The notes below the pieces were generated by a model, which saw nothing but the letters and a program-made list of their open reading frames with translations, had not been told where the DNA came from and made no database searches. A program made the position numbers and the translations under genes. DNA of 13,351 bases, from contig RGVD01000046.1 in NCBI GenBank assembly GCA_010027395.1, positions 1 through 13,351 of the forward strand, in the 5' to 3' direction. Positions within the stretch are counted from its first letter, which is position 1. The number at the start of each line of letters is the position of its first letter. Below are positions 7,133 to 13,351 of the stretch, piece after piece. The DNA is from Bacteroidota bacterium. GTDB lineage: Bacteria > Bacteroidota > Bacteroidia > UKL13-3.

Positions 7133-8500
7133 TTATCCAAATATGAAGCTTAACATTTCATCTAATTTGCTCACTTGAATTATTTTTATTTTCTGATTGG
7201 TGGATGGAAGTTTATTAAACTTGGATAAATATACGGTTTTAAAACCAAGTTTTTCAGCTTCAGCAATCCTCTGTTCTATTCTGTTTACTGCCCTAATTTC
7301 ACCACTTAAACCCACCTCTCCAATAAAGGCAATTTTGCTATCAATTGATACGTTTTCGTAGCTAGACACAATGGCTGCCACAATGCCTAAATCTATTCCT
7401 GGATCTTCTATTCTTAGTCCACCTGCAATATTGATAAACACATCTTGTAAACCCATTTTCAATCCACATTTTTTCTCTAAAATGGCAAGCAACATATTTA
7501 ATCTTTTGGCATCATAACCATTTGAGTTTCGTTGTGGTGTGCCATAAACAGCCGCACTCACTAGCGCTTGGGTTTCTATCAATAAGGGTCTCATTCCTTC
7601 GAGAGTAGCCGAAATAGTTACTCCACTCAATGCCTCATCTCTCTGAGAAATAAGGATCTCACTTGGATTGCTTACTTCACGAAGTCCTGCACTTTGCATT
7701 TCATAAATACCTATTTCATTTGTGCTCCCAAAACGGTTTTTAGTGCTTCGCAATATCCTATATACATGATGTCTATCTCCTTCAAATTGCAATACCGTAT
7801 CCACCATATGTTCTAGTAGTTTTGGTCCTGCCAATGTTCCATCCTTAGTTATGTGGCCAATCAAAAAAACGGGCACTCCAGTTTCTTTGGCGAAACGAAT
7901 CATATCACCTGCAGTTTCTTTAATTTGAGAAATGCTACCAGGTGTTGAATCTATTAAATCACTTTGTAGGGTTTGAATAGAATCCACTACAACTATATCG
8001 GGCTCCGCTTCTTTTAATGCTTTTCCAATTTTTTGGGTAGAGGTTTCTGTGTACAAATAGCAGTTGTCGTTTCTAAAAGGAATTCTTTCTGCACGCATTT
8101 TTATTTGGGCTTCGCTCTCTTCCCCACTTATATACAATACTTTTAAATCTTTAAATTGGAGTGCTATTTGAAGTAATAAGGTTGATTTGCCAATACCTGG
8201 CTCACCACCTATCAAAACCACACTTCCTGGCACTATGCCTCCACCTAATACCCTACTAAGTTCTTTATCTTGAATTTGGATGCGAATTTCATTTCCTTCT
8301 TCTACATCTTTAATCGCAACGGGTTTATTTTGGCGTCCTTTATTTGATTCTTTCCATGTACTTTTAAACTCTTCTTTTTCTTTGTGAATTACTTCTTCAA
8401 CAAAAGAATTCCATTCACCGCAGCTTGGGCATTTGCCTACCCATTTTGCTGATGATGCACCACAGTTTTTACAAAAAAAAGAAGTCGATGTTTTTGCCAT
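7133..8500 (-). CDS. radA: DNA repair protein RadA (Sms)
   Basis: A 455-residue RecA-like ATPase and helicase that helps branch migration during recombination and repair in the cytoplasm. It has the full domain set at the usual length of about 450-460. A four-cysteine zinc finger uses Cys10, Cys13, Cys24 and Cys27 (CKNC, CPSC). The Walker A GGEPGIGKST is at 98-107, and the hydrophobic Walker B strand IVVVDS is at 169-174. The RadA signature KNRFG is at 254-258. A C-terminal Lon-like domain spans about 290-455 and contains DPGIDLGI at 367-374. The start MAKTSTSFFCKNCG places the zinc finger at the very N-terminus as normal. It is transcribed alone, between a terminator upstream (8561-8594) and a convergent gene downstream. 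I see no clear promoter match in the 60 bases before it. Confidence 0.97.
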   Translation of the reverse strand: MAKTSTSFFCKNCGASSAKWVGKCPSCGEWNSFVEEVIHKEKEEFKSTWKESNKGRQNKPVAIKDVEEGNEIRIQIQDKELSRVLGGGIVPGSVVLIGGEPGIGKSTLLLQIALQFKDLKVLYISGEESEAQIKMRAERIPFRNDNCYLYTETSTQKIGKALKEAEPDIVVVDSIQTLQSDLIDSTPGSISQIKETAGDMIRFAKETGVPVFLIGHITKDGTLAGPKLLEHMVDTVLQFEGDRHHVYRILRSTKNRFGSTNEIGIYEMQSAGLREVSNPSEILISQRDEALSGVTISATLEGMRPLLIETQALVSAAVYGTPQRNSNGYDAKRLNMLLAILEKKCGLKMGLQDVFINIAGGLRIEDPGIDLGIVAAIVSSYENVSIDSKIAFIGEVGLSGEIRAVNRIEQRIAEAEKLGFKTVYLSKFNKLPSTNQKIKIIQVSKLDEMLSFIFG

Positions 8501-8560
8501 AATTATTTCGTTTGCCTAAGTAATCTATTTGATTTGGGTATATATTTATGAGCTCTCACA

Positions 8561-8594
8561 AAAAAATCCCCCAAATGTATCACTTGGGGGATTT
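8561..8594 (-). terminator. Intrinsic terminator of the PorE-like lipoprotein gene
   Basis: Perfect 11-base arms, AAATCCCCCAA (8564-8574) and TTGGGGGATTT (8584-8594), around a 9-base loop. Read on the minus strand the stem ends in a T run through 8561. It lies 22 bases after the stop of the lipoprotein gene and insulates radA from it. Confidence 0.92.
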
Positions 8595-8615
8595 AATTAA
8601 CAAAATATTTCTTAT

Positions 8616-10751
8616 TTACTTTTGAGGTGCAGGTGTTGTTATACCTCCTCTTGGTTTGCCTTGAGGCAAAGCAGATTTCTTAGGATCTACAGGAACCTCT
8701 TTCGGTTTTTTAATAAAATTAATATCTAAAATTTGCACGGTTGTTCTTCTATTTAACTGATGCTCCTCTTCTGTACATTTTTGGCCTTGGCTTCTTTCAT
8801 CTGGACCCTCACATTTACACTTTTCAACAGCTAGCTTGTTTTCTCCATATCCTCTAGAAACTAGCCTAGTAGAGTCAATACCTTGTCGGATTAAATATGA
8901 CACAGCTGAGTCAGCGCGTCTCTGTGATAGTCCAATATTATATAAAGAGTCTGCTCTACAATCAGTATGTGATCCTAACTCAATTTTTACTTTTGAATAT
9001 TTGTTTAATACTAAAGCTAATGAATCCAGAACTTTGGCTGCATCCGGCCTAATGTCTGCTTTATCCAAATCATAATAAATTCCTTTCACGGTAAAAACAT
9101 CCGTAATATTTATCATACCTAAATCAAAATCTTGTACAAGATCAGTTGATTGATCAAGTCCTCTGGTAGTTTGAAAAGCAATTTTACTATCAAAATAGTA
9201 TTCTTTAGAGGCAAATAGCTCGTAGTCTGTTTTTGCTTTGATTTTTAGCCTGTAAGAACCCGTGGCATCTGTCATTAGTGTTATCTTCCCTGTATCATTA
9301 CTACTTGTGATTGTAATTAAGGTATTTGTTAGCAATGCTTTTGTTTTTGAATCTCTTACTACACCACTCAGATTGAAAATTAAAGGATTCATGTAAAAAC
9401 GGTAAATATCATCTGAACCTTTGCCACCATCACGGTTTGAACTAAAGTATCCACTGTGGTTACCTTCTTTATCTTTAAACATTTGCATCGCAAAGTCATC
9501 TCCTGATGAGTTGATTGGTGACTTCATGTTTACAGGAGAGCTCCAATCTGCAGCTTCACCCTTTGTATAATAGATGTCACTACCACCAAGGCCTGGATGA
9601 CCGGTTGATGAGAAATAGAGCATTCCATCCTCGTGAATATATGGATACATTTCATCTCCAGGTGTGTTGATTGCAGGTCCTAAGTTTACAGGGTCGCCCC
9701 ATGTATTACTGCGCTTAGTGTAGGTTACCATCCATAAATCTTTACTTAATGTTGTTCCTTCAGGATTGTCTGCGCAAGTTAATTTTGGTGTACTACCTGG
9801 CATGTCAGATGCGAAGTACAGTACTTGTCCATCTTTACTTAAACTTGGATGACCACAACTGAAAGAATCAGTGCTAAAAGGAAGGGGCTCTGGTTTAGAC
9901 CACTCTGTTCCGTTCAATTTGGACACATATAATCGACAACGATTTCCTTTACCATCAACCGAGTTACATTGTGTTACATACATGGTTGTAAACTTGCTAT
10001 CAAAGCAAACCACACCATCATTGTATTTGGTGTTTACTTTGTCTTTATCTAAAAGATTAGGTAATCCAAAGCTTACATCATTTGGATTCTTTTTATTTAC
10101 CTTGAAGGTAGAAACGTAAACGTCTGTATGTCCATTGCCTGTCCAACCATATTGAGTTCCACTAACACCCTTTTCTCTATCTGAGGTAAAGAACAATTGG
10201 TCTTTTTTATATTGCTGTGGTGCAAAATCTTCCCATTTTGTGTTGATACCTCTGATGTTTTCAACCATATATCGAGATTTCTCATTTTTCCATTTTAAAG
10301 CATACTCACAACCTTTGATTTCACGATCAATGGCAGCCTCATCATAGCAAGAAGCATCTCCTAATTTTTTGTATTTGTTAAATTCAATAATGGCAGCTGA
10401 ATATTTGGTAATATCAGCACTAGCATTGTTTTTAAGAGCTAAAGCGTATCTCAACTGTGCTTCTGCATTTTTAGGGTCAGCTTTAACCGTTTTCGCATAC
10501 CAACTTTCAGCACTTTTAATATCATTCATCAAACGATAGCATTCTGCCGTTTTGAAAACTGCTTCAAGTTTTTCTTCTTTAACTTTTGTTTTGCTGTATA
10601 CAGCTTTGTAATCTTCGCTCGAAAGGAAGTATTCTTTCTTTTTGTAGTGCTCACGCGCACTAACAATGCTGCCTTTACTTTTGCAGCCAGCACCTAGCAT
10701 GGTAGCTACTATTGTCAATACAAATAATGAAGTAGAAAAAATTTTATTCAT
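8616..10751 (-). CDS. PorE-like outer-membrane lipoprotein: TPR, PD40 propeller, CRD and OmpA domains
   Basis: A 711-residue envelope protein. Residues 1-22 are a lipoprotein signal peptide with cleavage before Cys23 (LGAGC). Helical TPR-like repeats cover about 32-155. Beta-propeller PD40 repeats cover about 170-455, seen in HPSLSKDGQVLYFAS at 301-315, YPYIHEDGMLYFSS at 369-382 and GYFSSNRDGGKGSDDIY at 434-450. A carboxypeptidase-regulatory-like fold covers about 458-540. An OmpA peptidoglycan-binding domain covers about 553-677, with Asp597 (SHTD) and Arg612 (LSQRRA) at the diaminopimelate-binding positions. A cysteine-bearing loop (Cys645, Cys647, Cys659) and a basic, proline-rich tail (681-711) follow. 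This order is the one described for PorE, a type IX secretion component of Porphyromonas. Bacteroidota carry several paralogues and no porP/sprF gene is nearby, so a secretion role is inference. It has its own promoter and terminator. Confidence 0.88.
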   Translation of the reverse strand: MNKIFSTSLFVLTIVATMLGAGCKSKGSIVSAREHYKKKEYFLSSEDYKAVYSKTKVKEEKLEAVFKTAECYRLMNDIKSAESWYAKTVKADPKNAEAQLRYALALKNNASADITKYSAAIIEFNKYKKLGDASCYDEAAIDREIKGCEYALKWKNEKSRYMVENIRGINTKWEDFAPQQYKKDQLFFTSDREKGVSGTQYGWTGNGHTDVYVSTFKVNKKNPNDVSFGLPNLLDKDKVNTKYNDGVVCFDSKFTTMYVTQCNSVDGKGNRCRLYVSKLNGTEWSKPEPLPFSTDSFSCGHPSLSKDGQVLYFASDMPGSTPKLTCADNPEGTTLSKDLWMVTYTKRSNTWGDPVNLGPAINTPGDEMYPYIHEDGMLYFSSTGHPGLGGSDIYYTKGEAADWSSPVNMKSPINSSGDDFAMQMFKDKEGNHSGYFSSNRDGGKGSDDIYRFYMNPLIFNLSGVVRDSKTKALLTNTLITITSSNDTGKITLMTDATGSYRLKIKAKTDYELFASKEYYFDSKIAFQTTRGLDQSTDLVQDFDLGMINITDVFTVKGIYYDLDKADIRPDAAKVLDSLALVLNKYSKVKIELGSHTDCRADSLYNIGLSQRRADSAVSYLIRQGIDSTRLVSRGYGENKLAVEKCKCEGPDERSQGQKCTEEEHQLNRRTTVQILDINFIKKPKEVPVDPKKSALPQGKPRGGITTPAPQK

Positions 10752-10768
10752 TTGCTAAAAGTTTGTTT

Positions 10769-10798
10769 CAATAATACAATAAAACGTAAGTTTATCAA
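10769..10798 (-). promoter_or_regulatory. Probable promoter of the PorE-like gene
   Basis: On the minus strand TTG (10796-10798), 19 bases, then TATTATTG (10769-10776), one mismatch from TAnnTTTG. It lies 17 bases before the ATG at 10751 and just downstream of the glnA terminator, as expected for an independent unit. Confidence 0.5.
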
Positions 10799-10838
10799 TA
10801 TTTTGCTTAATGATTTTAATATTTTTTGTCATTTTCAC

Positions 10839-10870
10839 AAAAAAACCCCCATCACATGGGTAATGGGGGT
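10839..10870 (-). terminator. Intrinsic terminator of glnA
   Basis: Arms ACCCCCAT (10845-10852) and ATGGGGGT (10863-10870) pair perfectly around a 10-base loop. On the minus strand the stem runs into seven T (10839-10845). It lies 20 bases after the glnA stop. Confidence 0.92.
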
Positions 10871-10890
10871 CTGTTTTTGGATTAATTTTT

Positions 10891-13074
10891 CTATTTTACA
10901 AACAATAATTCTCGGTATTTTGGAAGTTTCCACAAGTCGTCTTCAATCATAAATTCCAAAGCATCACTCGACTTTCTAATAGTGTCAAACAAAGGTTTCA
11001 CCTTATGGCACATAGAAATAGCTTTTTTATGGGTATCTTCAATATGGTGAGCTTTATCACCTTCGCTAATTAACTTAGTTACTGAGTCGCTAATAATTTT
11101 TACATGTTTAGCTATTTCTGTAATTGAGTTTACTTGCACATCATACAATGATTTAGATAAGCCAGCAGCCTTTAATGAGGCTACATTGCTAGCTAATTTT
11201 CCCTGGTATTCAATAGCTGAAGGAATGATATGTGAAGTAGCCAATTGGGCTAAAATTTTAGCTTCAATATCAATTTTCTTCACATAAATTTCTTGCATGA
11301 TTTCATAACGTGCCTCTAATTCCACCGCATTGAAAATATTGTTTTTAACAAACAAATCTTTTGATTTTTGGCTTACATAAGCATTTAATGCTTCAGGTGT
11401 CGTTTTAACATTACTTAATCCTCGTTTTTCTGCTTCTTTCACCCATTCATCACCATATCCGTTCCCTTCAAAAAGAATATTTTTCGAAGCGTTATAGTAT
11501 GTTTTCAAAACTTCAAGAATGGCTTTTTCTTGTTTTCTGCCTTTTTTAACCAATGCATTCACATCAGTTTGGAATTTATTTAACTGGCTTGCCATAACGG
11601 TGTTAAGCACAATATTGGCATTGGCACAATTGGCGCTTGATCCTACTGCACGGAATTCAAATTTGTTTCCAGTGAAAGCAAAAGGTGAGGTTCTGTTTCT
11701 ATCAGTGTTGTCTAATAAGATTTCAGGTATTTTTATTACATCAATCGAAACTGCCTTTTTAGATTTGGCTGCCGTTTTACCTCCTAATAATGATTCAAGA
11801 ATATGAGTCATTTGTGAACCAATGAAGATAGACATTATTGCCGGTGGTGCTTCATTTGCTCCCAAGCGGTGATCGTTACCTGCACTTGCAATAGATGCAC
11901 GTAACAAATCTGCATTATCAAACACGCCTTTGATGACATTAACGAAGAAAGTAAGAAACTGCAAATTGGTTTCGGGATTTTTTGTTGGTGCTAATAAGTT
12001 TACCCCTGTATTGGTAATTAAACTCCAATTGTTGTGTTTACCACTTCCATTGATTCCGGAGAAAGGTTTTTCGTGTAATAATACTTTAAAGCCGTGTTTC
12101 TTACCAACTTTCTCCATCAAATCCATAAGCAATTGATTGTGGTCGATAGCAAGATTAGCTTCTTCAAAATTAGGGGCACATTCAAATTGAGACGGGGCTA
12201 CCTCGTTATGACGGGTTTTCAAAGGAATACCTAATTTGTATGATTCAGTTTCTAAATCTACCATGAAGTCGTGAACTCTCGGTGGAATTGAACCAAAATA
12301 ATGATCCTCTAATTGTTGGCCTTTTTCCGGAGACTGACCTAATAAAGTCCTTCCCGTTAACATTAAATCAGGGCGGGCATAAAATAATGCCTCGTCAACC
12401 AAGAAATACTCTTGCTCGATTCCCAATGATGCATAGGCTTTGGTAACATTTTTATCAAAATAGTTTGAACAAACAGAAACAACCGCATTTTCAACAGCAT
12501 GAAGTGCTTTTAACAAAGGAGCTTTGTAGTCAAGAGCCTCGCCAGTGTATGAAACAAATATGGTAGGTATACATAAGGTTTTACCATTGTTACCTTCCAT
12601 TATAAATGCAGGTGATGATGGATCCCAAGCAGTATATCCTCTGGCTTCAAAGGTATTTCTTATACCGCCATTTGGAAAGCTAGATGCATCTGGTTCTTGT
12701 TGTACCAGGGCATTTCCTGAAAATATTTCCATTGAGCGACCATCTTCTGTGGGTTCAAAGAAAGCGTCATGCTTTTCGGCAGTTGCCCCTGTTAATGGTT
12801 GAAACCAATGCGTGTAATGTGTAGCACCTCGGTTGATGGCCCAACTTTTCATGCCGGCTGCTACTTCTTCCGCCACCGCACGATCAATTTTTTCACCTTT
12901 AATGATTGCATTGCTTACAGCTTTGTAAGCCGATTTAGACAAATAGCTTTTCATTGCATTGTCGTTAAACACATTAATGTTGTAGTAGTCAGATACCTTT
13001 ACTGATGGTGGTAAAACTGAAACAGGCACTCTGTTTAGGGCTGTTTGTAATGCGAGGTTACGGTTTGATGACAT
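10891..13074 (-). CDS. glnA: Glutamine synthetase type III (GSIII)
   Basis: A 727-residue cytoplasmic ATP-dependent ligase making glutamine from glutamate and ammonia. The length of about 700-730 separates type III (GlnN) from type I (about 470) and type II (about 350-450). The N-terminal GSIII region includes THYTHWFQPLTGATAEKHD at 85-103. The catalytic barrel carries GIEQEYFLVD at 218-227 (metal-binding glutamates) and HNEVAPSQFE at 289-298. GINGSGKHNNWSLITN at 340-355 is the ATP and glutamate site, and DRNRTSPFAFTGNKFEFRAV at 458-477 holds the conserved arginines and glutamates. A helical C-terminal part follows from about 500. Start MSSNRNLALQTALNRV is typical of Bacteroidota members. All catalytic motifs look intact. 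A perfect -7 promoter element lies 41 bases upstream and a strong terminator follows, so it is monocistronic. Confidence 0.97.
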   Translation of the reverse strand: MSSNRNLALQTALNRVPVSVLPPSVKVSDYYNINVFNDNAMKSYLSKSAYKAVSNAIIKGEKIDRAVAEEVAAGMKSWAINRGATHYTHWFQPLTGATAEKHDAFFEPTEDGRSMEIFSGNALVQQEPDASSFPNGGIRNTFEARGYTAWDPSSPAFIMEGNNGKTLCIPTIFVSYTGEALDYKAPLLKALHAVENAVVSVCSNYFDKNVTKAYASLGIEQEYFLVDEALFYARPDLMLTGRTLLGQSPEKGQQLEDHYFGSIPPRVHDFMVDLETESYKLGIPLKTRHNEVAPSQFECAPNFEEANLAIDHNQLLMDLMEKVGKKHGFKVLLHEKPFSGINGSGKHNNWSLITNTGVNLLAPTKNPETNLQFLTFFVNVIKGVFDNADLLRASIASAGNDHRLGANEAPPAIMSIFIGSQMTHILESLLGGKTAAKSKKAVSIDVIKIPEILLDNTDRNRTSPFAFTGNKFEFRAVGSSANCANANIVLNTVMASQLNKFQTDVNALVKKGRKQEKAILEVLKTYYNASKNILFEGNGYGDEWVKEAEKRGLSNVKTTPEALNAYVSQKSKDLFVKNNIFNAVELEARYEIMQEIYVKKIDIEAKILAQLATSHIIPSAIEYQGKLASNVASLKAAGLSKSLYDVQVNSITEIAKHVKIISDSVTKLISEGDKAHHIEDTHKKAISMCHKVKPLFDTIRKSSDALEFMIEDDLWKLPKYRELLFVK

Positions 13075-13115
13075 AATTTTTTCCGTTTAATAGATTTTCT
13101 TATTAAATTTTGAAA

Positions 13116-13123
13116 CAAATGTA
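13116..13123 (-). promoter_or_regulatory. Probable -7 promoter element of glnA
   Basis: TACATTTG on the minus strand is an exact match to TAnnTTTG and lies 41 bases before the ATG at 13074, giving a leader of about 35 bases. No TTG sits at the ideal distance, so the -33 element is weak or divergent. Confidence 0.55.
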
Positions 13124-13351
13124 ACAATTCTGACGAAAAACCTAATTATTTGCGCCAAAATATGACAAAAAACCGTAAGATTTGGTCTTTTATGGTGAAA
13201 AAAACATAAAAACGGCCCTTTAATGTTCAATTTTTAGATAAAAAGTAAATTTTCTAGAAATAAAATTCAAAAAAAGTGCTTGTTTGTTTTGATGATTGGT
13301 AAAAATTATCGCTTTTTGTTCTAATTCTTTGGAATTTTTAGGCATATTAAG
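13124..13351. other. AT-rich region upstream of glnA with no supported gene
   Basis: Very AT-rich, with many A and T runs. It contains a 10-base palindrome TTTCTAGAAA (13251-13260). A minus-strand frame is open from the window edge to a TAA at 13220-13222 (41 codons from an ATG at 13345), which might be the tail of a gene beyond the window but shows no recognisable sequence. I see no RNA gene or terminator here. Confidence 0.4.

Noticed and set aside
10894..10907. Second copy of TTATTGTTTGTAAA, matching half of the menE/GGGP synthase inverted repeat
   Set aside because: It encodes the last residues of glnA (LLFVK) and lacks the second arm, so it is likely coincidence.
13251..13260. Palindrome TTTCTAGAAA upstream of glnA
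   Set aside because: Only 10 bases, about 180 bases from the start codon, and expected by chance in such sequence.
13220..13351. Minus-strand open frame reaching the window edge (41 codons from ATG at 13345)
   Set aside because: Short, in very AT-rich DNA, lysine-rich with no recognisable motif. It could be a gene tail, but this cannot be supported.
1..13351. CRISPR arrays, insertion sequences, tRNA or rRNA genes, defence or toxin-antitoxin genes
   Set aside because: None seen. There are no direct-repeat arrays, transposase motifs or terminal repeats, and the gene content is housekeeping.

Overview
The window looks like a chromosomal core segment of a low-GC Bacteroidota bacterium. Three things point there. 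First, the gene content: a type III glutamine synthetase, an OmpA/PD40/CRD lipoprotein of the PorE kind, a bacterial-type GGGP synthase, a stand-alone short MenE and a small DUF2795-like protein. Second, starts lack a Shine-Dalgarno sequence. Third, several promoters fit the Bacteroidota pattern of TTG, about 19 bases, then TAnnTTTG. No genus is claimed. I see no mobile element, tRNA, rRNA, CRISPR array or integration scar, and all genes share similar AT-rich base use.

Layout. Positions 1-1050 (minus) hold the N-terminal part of a secreted M1 metallopeptidase cut by the window edge. Positions 1159-2031 (minus, cyanophycinase) and 2137-4770 (plus, cyanophycin synthetase) form a divergent pair around a 105-base intergenic region. 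A bidirectional hairpin terminator separates the synthetase from a small acidic DUF2795-like gene (4826-5047, minus) and menE (5130-6218, minus). menE is divergent from a GGGP synthase gene with a TTG start (6319-7086, plus), and an inverted repeat lies between them. A weak hairpin at 7096-7121 separates that gene from radA (7133-8500, minus). Then come a PorE-like lipoprotein gene (8616-10751, minus) and glnA type III (10891-13074, minus), each followed by a strong minus-strand terminator. Positions 13075-13351 are an AT-rich leader region with the likely glnA promoter.

How the genes work together. The synthetase and cyanophycinase make and open the nitrogen store cyanophycin (poly-aspartate with arginine side chains). 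The glutamine synthetase is the central ammonia-assimilating enzyme, so nitrogen handling recurs in the window, although the loci are 6 kb apart with separate promoters. MenE (menaquinone) and GGGP synthase (prenyl ether lipid) are both membrane-lipid-related and share a divergent control region. RadA (recombination), the M1 peptidase and the PorE-like protein appear to be independent housekeeping or envelope functions. I found no convincing wholly new multi-gene system. The items most worth following up are the cyanophycin pair, the GGGP synthase locus and the candidate operator between menE and GGGP synthase.
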